A stretch of DNA of 50,118 nt from Candidatus Omnitrophota bacterium (lineage in GTDB: Bacteria; Omnitrophota; Gorgyraeia; B26-G9). The notes under the pieces are model-generated. The model searched no databases, was not told the origin of the DNA, and saw nothing but the letters and a program-made list of their open reading frames with translations. This document shows, piece after piece, positions 7,680-15,399 of this stretch (its first letter is position 1; each line of letters starts with the position of its first letter). The position numbers were made by a program, and so were the translations under genes. The stretch is taken from contig JAHJAO010000053.1 of the NCBI GenBank assembly GCA_018813905.1, positions 1 to 50,118 of the forward strand, written 5' to 3'.

Positions 7680-9352
7680 ATACTTTCCTGGTTGCGCTTA
7701 TAAGCATAAAGCCATTTCTGAATGAAGCGATATGGCCTCAAATCGCAAATATTTTTAACATCATTTTTCTTATCTGTGCTTTCCTGAGCATTTGTTTTTT
7801 AAGAAAAAGGCAGATATCGCTATCTGCATTTATTTGGGCGTTAGGCTTGCCAATTTTGATTTTTTTTTCGCAAAACCATTCGATAAATGTTTATAACAGC
7901 CGGCAGCAAGCCCTTACGTTTTTCACGTATGGGATTTTGGCGCTGGTTATTATCGGGGAAGATAGAAAGTTTTCACAAAAGTTGGTTTATTTAATAACAA
8001 TTTTAAGTTTATTTATCGGCTTGAGGGCGCTATATCAGGAATTTATCGGGTTGCCTTATATTATGAGTAATTACGCGCGGGAAGAAATTACGAAAAATGG
8101 ATTTTACGCCTGGGAACTGATTAAACAAAAGAGAGTTGTGTCCTGGTTTTTGTCTCCGAATATTTTAGCCGGGTATATCATTATGGTTTTGCCGCTTAAT
8201 TTTTTCTGCTTAGTTTCGGCGTTAAAATCAAAAAATAGAATTAGAGCCATAGGTTTTATTTTTACCTTATTGATAAATTTTTTCGCTTTAGCGTTTACCC
8301 GGTCAATGGGGGCATATTTGGCTTTGGTTTTCAGTCTGGCCTGCTGGTGGGGGGTATTTTTAGCCGGCGATAAAAATAAGCTTAAGAAAAGCGTGTTTGC
8401 GGCCGGAGGAATATTGTTGATTTTAGTTTTAGTGTCGATTTTTATGCAACGCGCAAATTGTTTTGTAAATTTTAATAATCCGCAAAATTCGGTGATGCAG
8501 AGAATGTATTACTGGAGGAGCGCGGCAAGAGTAATTAAAGAAAGTCCTTTATCAGGGGTGGGCGCCGGTAACTTCGGCATAATTTATCCGCGCTTTAAAG
8601 AGCCGGCAGCAAATGAGACGGTATTTTCGCACAATTCGTTTTTACAGTTATGGGCTGAATGCGGTGTCTTTGCGCTTATTTTTTTTATCGGGATGATGGT
8701 TTTTTATTTTTCCCAGATAAAAAAGAAAAATTTTGATTTGCTTATAATGGGAAGCTTGATCGGGGTTTTGGCTTTTTTAATTCATAATCTATTTGACTAT
8801 ACTTTTTTCATCCCTCAGGTGGCTTGGCTCTGGTGGGTTTTGGTGGCGTGCAGTTTGCGTCTAGGCGAAAATGAAGATTTAAAAGATTGTTTTCTCGATA
8901 GGAAATTTGGTTTATTGCCAAGAGGGATAATGGCGATGTTAATAGTAGGGTTAATTTATTTTAATTTTTTGAACTTTAATGAGGCAAAAAATATCAATAA
9001 AGCGGAGAAATTTTTAAAAAATAGAGATTTTGAACAAGCGATATATTCTATCAAGCGGGCTTTAGATTACAGGCCGAATAATGATTTTTCTTATTATTTA
9101 TTAGCTCGAGCGTTGCGGGGGCACGAGGAAGCGGAGTTTTGTAGTTTGGTTGTCGATAACTATAAAAAAGCCATAAAATTAAATCCGCAATACGCGTTCT
9201 ACTATTATGAACTGGGTGAGTATTTTATGCGTTATGGCAAATTTGGAGAAGCACAGTGTTTTCTAAAATATGCTGTGGAAGCTTATCCAACCAACAAACT
9301 TTTTTTAATTGCTTTGGATAAAGTCAATTTTGTATTTGCAGAAGAAGAATAG
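7676..9352 (+). CDS. O-antigen ligase/polymerase (Wzy_C) with C-terminal TPR repeats
   Basis: A 558-residue polytopic membrane protein with about ten hydrophobic segments over residues 1-430. A long loop contains RMYYWRSAARVIKESPLSGV, GAGNFG and then FSHNSFLQLWAECG, the signature of the Wzy_C/WaaL/RfaL superfamily, whose His and Arg in this loop are functionally important. After the last helix, residues 435-550 form soluble helical repeats (AEKFLKNRDFEQAIYSIKRA, then YKKAIKLNPQYAFYYYELGE) that fit two to three TPRs. It should polymerise or ligate an undecaprenyl-linked glycan on the periplasmic face. It overlaps the GT2 gene by four bases. Confidence 0.85.
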   Translation: MNTFLVALISIKPFLNEAIWPQIANIFNIIFLICAFLSICFLRKRQISLSAFIWALGLPILIFFSQNHSINVYNSRQQALTFFTYGILALVIIGEDRKFSQKLVYLITILSLFIGLRALYQEFIGLPYIMSNYAREEITKNGFYAWELIKQKRVVSWFLSPNILAGYIIMVLPLNFFCLVSALKSKNRIRAIGFIFTLLINFFALAFTRSMGAYLALVFSLACWWGVFLAGDKNKLKKSVFAAGGILLILVLVSIFMQRANCFVNFNNPQNSVMQRMYYWRSAARVIKESPLSGVGAGNFGIIYPRFKEPAANETVFSHNSFLQLWAECGVFALIFFIGMMVFYFSQIKKKNFDLLIMGSLIGVLAFLIHNLFDYTFFIPQVAWLWWVLVACSLRLGENEDLKDCFLDRKFGLLPRGIMAMLIVGLIYFNFLNFNEAKNINKAEKFLKNRDFEQAIYSIKRALDYRPNNDFSYYLLARALRGHEEAEFCSLVVDNYKKAIKLNPQYAFYYYELGEYFMRYGKFGEAQCFLKYAVEAYPTNKLFLIALDKVNFVFAEEE

Positions 9353-9387
9353 TTGTATTGGGTGCATAAAGTTTGGACATTATTGAT

Positions 9388-10134
9388 ATGATGGATAAAA
9401 AAATAAATACAATAGTCGTTATCCCTACCTATAATGAAGTTGATAATATTGAAAATATTATAGAGCAGATTTTTTCTTTGGGAAGGGATATTGCCATAGT
9501 TGTGGTTGATGATAATTCGCCGGATGGAACGGCAGGAAAGATAGAAAAATTACAGAATTGTTGCCCTTGGCTATATTTGATAAAAAGAAAATCTAAACTT
9601 GGACTGAGCAGTGCTTATGTGGAAGGCTTTAAATTCGCTTTGAGAGGCGGATATGATGTAGTAATTCAAATGGATGCGGATTTGTCACATTCACCCAAAT
9701 ATATTCCCAAGATGCTTCGTTTGCTTAATGAATGTGATTTGGTTGTTGGCAGTAGATATGTCCGGGGAGGTGATATCAGCGAATGGTCGGTGAATCGGGC
9801 ATTATTAAGCAAAACGGCGAATATTTTCGCAAAGCTAATATTGCGGATACCGGTAAATGATTTGACCGGCGGATTTAAATGTATAAAAAGAAAAGTGCTT
9901 GAGAGTATTAGGCTGGATAAAATAAAGACAAAAGGGTATGCTTTTCAGATAGTCATGGTTTATAATGCGTTTAAAAATGGCGCTAAAATAGCCGAATATC
10001 CAATAGAGTTTAAAAAAAGAAAAAAGGGAAGTTCCAAATTATCCTTGGCCATAGTTGTTGAAGCTTTCTTTGAAATTTTAAAATTAGCTTTTCATAATAT
10101 AAAAATACATGCCTTGCCCGCCAACAACAATTAA
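9388..10134 (+). CDS. Polyprenol monophosphomannose synthase-like glycosyltransferase (GT2, DPM1 type)
   Basis: About 248 residues. The ATGs at 9388 and 9391 are preferred over an in-frame TTG at 9373 because the conserved fold begins just after them (VVIPTYNEVDNIENII). Other motifs are VVDDNSPDGTA, QMDADLSHSP (the DxD metal site), VVGSRYVRGG and DLTGGFKC, which together define dolichol/undecaprenyl-phosphate mannose synthases. There is no GtrA-type C-terminal membrane domain, so this is the short soluble form. It makes a polyprenyl-phosphate sugar from a nucleotide sugar at the inner membrane for later transfer outside. It closes the polysaccharide locus and is followed by 236 bases without a gene. 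Confidence 0.88.
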   Translation: MMDKKINTIVVIPTYNEVDNIENIIEQIFSLGRDIAIVVVDDNSPDGTAGKIEKLQNCCPWLYLIKRKSKLGLSSAYVEGFKFALRGGYDVVIQMDADLSHSPKYIPKMLRLLNECDLVVGSRYVRGGDISEWSVNRALLSKTANIFAKLILRIPVNDLTGGFKCIKRKVLESIRLDKIKTKGYAFQIVMVYNAFKNGAKIAEYPIEFKKRKKGSSKLSLAIVVEAFFEILKLAFHNIKIHALPANNN

Positions 10135-10305
10135 TAATTAACGAAAATCGTTTCGGTTTGTTTCTCCCGCCTGGCCATTTTGCTTTCCTGTGGATACAAC
10201 AGTGTAATTGGTTGAAAATTAACCGCAATATCTTGTGGGTCGCCGTTGTCTAACCCCCTGTAAATAGTATAATTAAAAATATTTAAAAAATTCTTATTTT
10301 TCCTA

Positions 10306-10334
10306 TTGACAGGCCTTTGGAAATAGCGTATATT
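10306..10334 (+). promoter_or_regulatory. Sigma70-type promoter of the dcw cluster
   Basis: TTGACA at 10306-10311, a 17-base spacer and TATATT at 10329-10334. The predicted transcription start is near 10341, right at the first MraZ repeat. The upstream 10135-10305 stretch is AT-rich and shows nothing else that can be supported. Confidence 0.85.
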
Positions 10335-10341
10335 TAATTAT

Positions 10342-10366
10342 GTGGCATAAAGTGGGAGAAAGTGGG
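10342..10366 (+). promoter_or_regulatory. MraZ operator: three GTGGx repeats at 10-base period
   Basis: GTGGC (10342), GTGGG (10352) and GTGGG (10362), each separated by five A-rich bases. This is the canonical MraZ box of direct GTGGG repeats spaced by 5 bases. The repeats lie downstream of the -10 element, across the predicted start of transcription, and the last one sits where the ribosome-binding site of mraZ should be. Binding should therefore repress the whole cluster. Confidence 0.9.
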
Positions 10367-10370
10367 TACA

Positions 10371-10811
10371 ATGTTTTACGGAGAATATGAACATTCCTTG
10401 GATCGAAAATGCCGGGTGGTTATTCCCGCCAAGTTTCGTGAATCCTTCAAAGATAATTACGTGGAAAAGTTTTTTGTTACCAGAGGCTTGGACGGGTGTT
10501 TGTTTTTATTTACGGAAGATGAATGGAAAAAACAAGAGCAAAAATTTAAATCGTTATCTTTTACAAAAAGAGAAGCGCGCAAATTCAACCGTTTGTTTTT
10601 CTCCGGTGCCAGCGAGATTCTTTGCGATAACCAGGGCCGGATTCTTATCCCGCAGTATTTGAAAGATTATGCGCAGATCGATAAAGATGTTGTTATCATC
10701 GGCGTATCCAACCGGATAGAGGTTTGGAGTAAAGAAAAATGGAAGGAATTTTATGAAACTACTAGAGACACCTTTGAAGATACTGCCGAAAAACTCATGG
10801 ATCTGGAATAA
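10371..10811 (+). CDS. mraZ: Transcriptional regulator MraZ
   Basis: From ATG 10371 the product is 146 residues, the usual MraZ length. A GTG at 10362 would add three residues but lies inside the operator. Two AbrB-like SpoVT/MraZ halves are visible: MFYGEYEHSLDRKCRVVIP and ILCDNQGRILIP. The first DxxxR motif has Cys where Gly is usual (DRKCR); the second is standard (DNQGR). MraZ forms a ring that binds GTGGG repeats, and three such repeats lie directly upstream, so autoregulation is very likely. The stop is 19 bases before rsmH. Confidence 0.95.
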   Translation: MFYGEYEHSLDRKCRVVIPAKFRESFKDNYVEKFFVTRGLDGCLFLFTEDEWKKQEQKFKSLSFTKREARKFNRLFFSGASEILCDNQGRILIPQYLKDYAQIDKDVVIIGVSNRIEVWSKEKWKEFYETTRDTFEDTAEKLMDLE

Positions 10812-10830
10812 TAATAGTGAACAAGAAACA

Positions 10831-11763
10831 ATGAGCCGACACACCCCTGTAATGACCGAAGAAGTTATTTCGTACTTGCAACTTTTGCCAGGGAAGGTGA
10901 TTGTTGATTGTACTGTGGGGGAAGGGGGGCATAGTGAAGGCGTATTGAGAAAGATAACGCCAGGCGGTCAACTCATCGGCATTGATCAGGATGATGATGC
11001 CCTGAGTATTGCCCGCCTGCGCCTTTCTCAGTTTGATGGTGCTTTTACTTTAGTGCATTCGAATTTTCAAAATATTGAAGATATTTTGAGGCAGTTGCAG
11101 ATTAGCCGTGTGGACGGAATTTTGTTTGATTTAGGAGTTTCAACTCAGCAGCTTATTAATCCGGAGCGGGGTTTCAGTTTCAGTTTGGACGGGCCGTTAA
11201 ATATGCGGATGGATAAAAGAGGACAGATTACGGCTTTTGATTTGGTGAATAATCTCAGTGAAGAAGAAATCGCCAATATAATTTATACTTTTGGCCAGGA
11301 AAGATATAGCCGGCGGATTGCACGCAAGATTATGGAGACGAGAGCTAAGTGTTGTATCAGTACAACGCAGGAATTGGCCCGTATAATTTTGGAAGCGGTT
11401 CCGGTGCGCGAGAGGTATAAACGGATTCATCCCGCGACCAGAACATTTATGGCTTTGCGTATCGCGGTAAACCATGAATTGGAAGTCCTGCATACGGCTA
11501 TTGTCCGGGCGGTAAATTTATTAAATCCGGGCGGCCGGATTTGTGTTATTTCGTTCCATTCGCTTGAAGACAGGATTGTGAAGCATGAGTTTAAAAGACA
11601 AGTTAAAAACGGAGTTTTAAGACTGATAAATAAAAAACCCCTTATACCTCAAGATGAGGAAATCAGGATTAATCCCAAAAGCCGCAGCGCAAAGTTCAGA
11701 GTTGCGGAAAAACAAGGGGATACTGATAAAAAGGAGATTCAGTGGAGCTTAAAAAAATCATAG
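10831..11763 (+). CDS. rsmH: 16S rRNA (cytosine1402-N4)-methyltransferase RsmH
   Basis: ATG 10831 is chosen because RsmH proteins begin close to a HxPVM motif, seen here as MSRHTPVMTEEV. The frame is open further upstream inside mraZ. The product is 310 residues. The SAM-binding motif DCTVGEGGHSEGVL is followed by GIDQDDDAL, FDLGVSTQQL, NMRMD, TRTFMALRIAVN and ISFHSLEDRIVK, all conserved in RsmH. It methylates N4 of C1402 in 16S rRNA in the ribosomal P site. It occupies its standard second position in the cluster, and its 3' end overlaps the likely ftsL start by 22 bases. Confidence 0.96.
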   Translation: MSRHTPVMTEEVISYLQLLPGKVIVDCTVGEGGHSEGVLRKITPGGQLIGIDQDDDALSIARLRLSQFDGAFTLVHSNFQNIEDILRQLQISRVDGILFDLGVSTQQLINPERGFSFSLDGPLNMRMDKRGQITAFDLVNNLSEEEIANIIYTFGQERYSRRIARKIMETRAKCCISTTQELARIILEAVPVRERYKRIHPATRTFMALRIAVNHELEVLHTAIVRAVNLLNPGGRICVISFHSLEDRIVKHEFKRQVKNGVLRLINKKPLIPQDEEIRINPKSRSAKFRVAEKQGDTDKKEIQWSLKKS

Positions 11764-12113
11764 TTTATTCTTCTATAATTACTTAAATTTGCGTATGTTA
11801 CGTAAATAAACAGGTAGAGCTTGTCACTTTGGGATATAAGTTGGAGGTTAAAGGAAAACGCCTTTCCGAAATCCTTGACCAGAATAGGATTTTAGTATAT
11901 AATAACACCTGCTTGAAAGCCCCGCAATACCTTGCGGGAATGCTGAAGTATAATGAAGTGGATTTGTGTCTGCCGGATACGCATTTAGTGGCGAAAGTAA
12001 GGGTTGTAAACAAGCGTAAACGCGAGCCGGCAAAAACTAACCATAATCTTTGGAGAACGTATCTTTTAGACTTGCTAGTTCCACAGGCTCAGGCAGCTGC
12101 ACAAAAAAGATAG
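11742..12113 (+). pseudogene. ftsL: ftsL-like division gene with in-frame stop in its membrane segment
   Basis: GTG 11742 has a strong ribosome-binding site (AAGGAG at 11731-11736) and overlaps the end of rsmH, the normal ftsL arrangement. The frame reads MELKKIIVYSSIIT and meets TAA at 11784-11786. It continues in the same frame as ICVCYVNKQVELVTLGYKLE, then a helical stretch (RLSEILDQNRILVYN) and KAPQYLAGMLK, the FtsL/DivIC pattern of one membrane helix followed by a short coiled coil. One base change (TAA to TTA, Leu) would give an intact 123-residue protein with a continuous hydrophobic helix. The downstream part alone could start at TTG 11829 (94 residues) but would lack the membrane anchor. 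Either a sequencing error or a real lesion explains this. Confidence 0.75.
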
Positions 12114-12194
12114 CTTTCTCTTTAAAAGGCTATCAGCATATCATACTTAATACATTACGATAACTAAACTTTATATAAGGATTAGACAAGTCCC

Positions 12195-13901
12195 GTGCAT
12201 ATAAGGGCGCAAAAAGCTCGCCTGGCGGCAGTTTTTTTTTCCTACCTATTCATTATTGGCGTAATTTTCCTTCGCTTATTGGATATTCAACTGCTTAATA
12301 ATAACAGTTTTGTCAAACTTGCCGATGCTCAACATCAGACTTCTATTACCTTGTATCCGCAAAGAGGAATGATTTATGACCGGAATGAAAAAATCCTGGC
12401 TTTGAGCTTAAAGATGTTTTCCGTATATGCAGTGCCGCAGACGATAAAGGATAAAGAAAAAACTGCGCAAGTGCTTTCCGAGATTCTCGATATTGATGAG
12501 CAGTCTTTAATGGCGAGGCTTTCCCGAAAAAAATCATTTGTTTGGGTAAAAAGAAGAATTGATGAGAAAACCATCAAATGTATAACGGGTTTAAATTTGG
12601 CTGGAGTGGGCTACAGACGCGAATATAAGCGTTATTACCCCAACGGAGAGCTTGCCGCCCATGTATTAGGATTTTCTGGCATGGACGACCGCGGTTTAGA
12701 GGGGGGCGAGCTTTATTATGACCGGTATTTAAAAGGCCAGTTAGGGCGCCGTTCTATCCTAAGAGATGCTAAACAAAGAATACTGCCGGCGTTCGAGTAT
12801 GAATTGATTCCGGTCGTTGACGGATATAATTTAGTGTTAACCGTGGATGAAGTAATTCAGCATATTGTGGAAGAGGAATTAAAAAACGCTTTTGCCAAAA
12901 GCAATGCCAAGGCTGCCTCGGTTGTGGTGATGAATCCTTACACTGGAGAAATATACGCCTTAGCCAATTTGCCAAGTTACAATCTGAATTTTTACCAGGA
13001 AACGGATACGGAATTGAGGCGAAATCGGGCCATAACGGATTTTTTTGAGCCGGGTTCTACTTTTAAAATCATAACGGCCAGCGCGGCGCTTAATGAAAAT
13101 ATAGTTAAACCCAACGACACGTTCTTTTGTGAAAATGGAGAATATAGGATTGCAAATCATACTTTACATGATCATAAGCCGCATGGGGAATTGACGTTTA
13201 TCGAAATTATTGAAAAATCAAGCAATATCGGCGTGGCAAAGATTGCTCAAAAAATGGGAGGCAGGATACTACAAAAGCATATAGAATTGTTTGCGTTTGG
13301 AGAGAAAACAAGGATCGATCTGCCGGGAGAGACTGCGGGAATGGTGCGGAATTTAGAAGATTGGTCAAAAACATCTATTGGAGCAATACCCATGGGGCAG
13401 GAGATTGCTGTATCCGTTTTGCAGATGACCAGAGCCATGGCTGTGATTGCCAATGGCGGGAATTTGGTTCAGCCGCACATACTCAGGAAAATAATGGATG
13501 TAAATGGAGAATTAATACAAGAGTTTTCTTGCAAAAACAGCTCAAGAATAATTTCCCGGCGTACAGCTTCAATAATGAAACAGATTCTAAAGCGCGTAGT
13601 GGCCTCCGGCACGGGAAAACAGGCTAAAATTAACGGTTATGAGACGGCAGGGAAAACCGGCACCGCGCAAAAAGTAGAACCGAACGGGACCTATTCCCAT
13701 AGTAAATTTATTGCTTCTTTTGTCGGTTTTGCTCCCGTTAAGAAGCCAAGAGTTGTGGTTATGGTCGTGATGGACGAACCGCGTCCAGTTTATTACGGAG
13801 GGGTGGTTTGTGCGCCCGTTTTTAAAAATATCACGGAAAGAATACTTAAATATTTGAATGTTCCCAAAAGCGATGAAAGAGTTGCGCGGCAAGTAAAATG
13901 A
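12195..13901 (+). CDS. ftsI: Peptidoglycan transpeptidase FtsI (PBP3, class B PBP)
   Basis: A 568-residue protein with GTG start; an in-frame TAG at 12183 rules out a longer form. One N-terminal membrane helix (about residues 9-27) is followed by the PBP dimerisation domain, with YPQRGMIYDRN near its start. The transpeptidase domain holds the acyl-serine motif STFK (S288-K291), SSN (342-344) and KTGT (487-490). FtsI cross-links septal peptidoglycan and pairs with FtsW, encoded seven kilobases downstream. It has no C-terminal PASTA domain. An 81-base AT-rich gap separates it from ftsL; no convincing promoter was found there. Confidence 0.95.
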   Translation: MHIRAQKARLAAVFFSYLFIIGVIFLRLLDIQLLNNNSFVKLADAQHQTSITLYPQRGMIYDRNEKILALSLKMFSVYAVPQTIKDKEKTAQVLSEILDIDEQSLMARLSRKKSFVWVKRRIDEKTIKCITGLNLAGVGYRREYKRYYPNGELAAHVLGFSGMDDRGLEGGELYYDRYLKGQLGRRSILRDAKQRILPAFEYELIPVVDGYNLVLTVDEVIQHIVEEELKNAFAKSNAKAASVVVMNPYTGEIYALANLPSYNLNFYQETDTELRRNRAITDFFEPGSTFKIITASAALNENIVKPNDTFFCENGEYRIANHTLHDHKPHGELTFIEIIEKSSNIGVAKIAQKMGGRILQKHIELFAFGEKTRIDLPGETAGMVRNLEDWSKTSIGAIPMGQEIAVSVLQMTRAMAVIANGGNLVQPHILRKIMDVNGELIQEFSCKNSSRIISRRTASIMKQILKRVVASGTGKQAKINGYETAGKTGTAQKVEPNGTYSHSKFIASFVGFAPVKKPRVVVMVVMDEPRPVYYGGVVCAPVFKNITERILKYLNVPKSDERVARQVK

Positions 13902-13915
13902 AAGCGGAAAAGTAA

Positions 13916-15397
13916 ATGTTTGCCAGACACCTGGTACAGTTATTTGAGCGCGATTTTAAAGAATTTGCGCAGGAAGATTTTTTAATTAAGGGGATAAGCG
14001 TTGATTCGCGCGAGGTGCGTCCGAATTATTGTTTCTTTGCTATCTCCGGTTCAAGAGCGGACGGCCATGATTATATCGAAGAGGCTGTATCCCGGGGCGC
14101 GCGAGTTATAATTCTTCAAAAGGGCCATCCGGCCGCAGTCAACAGCGCAAAAAGATTTCAAAACAAAGCGATTTTTATTGCGGTAGACGAACCGAGGATG
14201 TTTTTAGCAAAAGTCGCGGCCGAATTTTTTGATAATCCGGCGGAAAAACTTAAAATCGTTGGCGTGACCGGAACCAATGGCAAAACAACCGTATCTTTTC
14301 TCGTTAAAAATCTGTTTAAATCTATAGGGCAGGAAGCGGGTTTGATTGGAACAATATATTACAAAGTCGCCGGACATACCCTGCCGGCAAAGAATACTAC
14401 GCCGGACACGATTAAAATAAATTGTCTTTTATCACAGATGGTGGAACATGATATTAAATATGCTGTAATGGAAGTTTCTTCGCATGCGCTAGACCAAGAC
14501 CGGATAGCAGGGATAAAATTCAATACTGTGATATTTACCAATCTTACCCCTGAACATCTCGACTACCACAAAAATATGGGCGACTATTTTTCGTCTAAGG
14601 CCAAACTGTTTACGAATTTAAATCCCGACCAGTTTGCCGTCATAAATGTCGACGATGAATATGGTGTAAGGTTAAAAAAACTAACAAAAGGAAAAATTGT
14701 CGATTTTGGGATTGTTAATAAAAAGGCGAAAGTCTGGGCAGAAGATATAAAATTTGGTTTAGATAGAACTTCTTTTGTTGCCGAGATGCCGGCTGGTAAA
14801 ATGAAATTCACGACGAGGCTTGTGGGTAAATATAATATTTATAATATACTCGCCTGTATCTGCGTGGGGGTAATACACGGTATGGAGTTATCAACAATAG
14901 GGGCCTGTGTCGAAAATATGGATCCTGTCCCCGGGCGGCTGGAAAGAATCCAATGCGGCCAGGCCTTTGAGGTATTTGTCGATTATGCCCATACCGGCGA
15001 TGCCTTGCAAAATGTTTTATCAACTCTACGGCAATTGCACCCGAGGAAAATTATAACCGTCTTCGGCTGCGGAGGAGAACGCGATAGAACTAAAAGGCCG
15101 GTGATGGGAAAGATTGCAAGCCGGTTTTCCGATTTTCTCATCCTGACCAACGATAATCCCCGCGGGGAAGATGAGGTAAAAATAATCGAAGATATAAAGA
15201 AAGGTTTCGGCCCGGATTTTAAAAACTATGATGTAGTATATGCGCGCGAACAGGCAATACGAGATGCTTTAGAAATTGCCAAAGAAGGCGACTTTGTCTT
15301 GATCGCGGGCAAAGGGCATGAGACGTACCAGATTTTTAAAGATAAAACAATAGATTCTGATGACCGCGAAATCGCGAGAAAGATTCTAAGTGGATAG
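13916..15397 (+). CDS. murE: UDP-MurNAc-tripeptide ligase MurE (meso-DAP type)
   Basis: The 493-residue protein shows the three Mur ligase domains. The N-terminal domain (ISVDSREVRPNYCFFAISG) binds UDP-MurNAc. The central domain has the P-loop GVTGTNGKTT near residues 116-125 and EVSSHALDQDR. The C-terminal domain has VDYAHTGDAL and DNPRGEDE near residue 413. DNPR is the motif of enzymes that add meso-diaminopimelate rather than lysine, so the wall is inferred to be DAP-type. It adds the third residue of the stem peptide in the cytoplasm. It is 15 bases downstream of ftsI and two bases upstream of murF. Confidence 0.95.
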   Translation: MFARHLVQLFERDFKEFAQEDFLIKGISVDSREVRPNYCFFAISGSRADGHDYIEEAVSRGARVIILQKGHPAAVNSAKRFQNKAIFIAVDEPRMFLAKVAAEFFDNPAEKLKIVGVTGTNGKTTVSFLVKNLFKSIGQEAGLIGTIYYKVAGHTLPAKNTTPDTIKINCLLSQMVEHDIKYAVMEVSSHALDQDRIAGIKFNTVIFTNLTPEHLDYHKNMGDYFSSKAKLFTNLNPDQFAVINVDDEYGVRLKKLTKGKIVDFGIVNKKAKVWAEDIKFGLDRTSFVAEMPAGKMKFTTRLVGKYNIYNILACICVGVIHGMELSTIGACVENMDPVPGRLERIQCGQAFEVFVDYAHTGDALQNVLSTLRQLHPRKIITVFGCGGERDRTKRPVMGKIASRFSDFLILTNDNPRGEDEVKIIEDIKKGFGPDFKNYDVVYAREQAIRDALEIAKEGDFVLIAGKGHETYQIFKDKTIDSDDREIARKILSG

Positions 15398-15399
15398 CC

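Noticed and set aside
10139-10165. Possible terminator after the polyprenol-phosphate sugar synthase gene
   Set aside because: The stem (CGAAA with TTTCG) is only five AT-rich pairs and the T tract is broken; too weak to call.
10188-10202. CTGT and ACAG halves resembling a LexA box in the gap before mraZ
   Set aside because: The halves are separated by seven bases, not the eight of the Gram-negative SOS box, and there is no SOS gene next to it.
10210-10224. GGTT-7-AACC inverted repeat upstream of the mraZ promoter
   Set aside because: Only a four-base stem; expected by chance in AT-rich sequence.
11784-11786. TAA read as a sense codon (alternative genetic code)
   Set aside because: Many well-defined genes in the window end normally at TAA, such as mraZ, murC and lgt, so genome-wide reassignment is excluded.
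12114-12194. Possible promoter between ftsL and ftsI
   Set aside because: A TATATA-like stretch is present but no -35 element at proper spacing; ftsI can be read from the cluster transcript.
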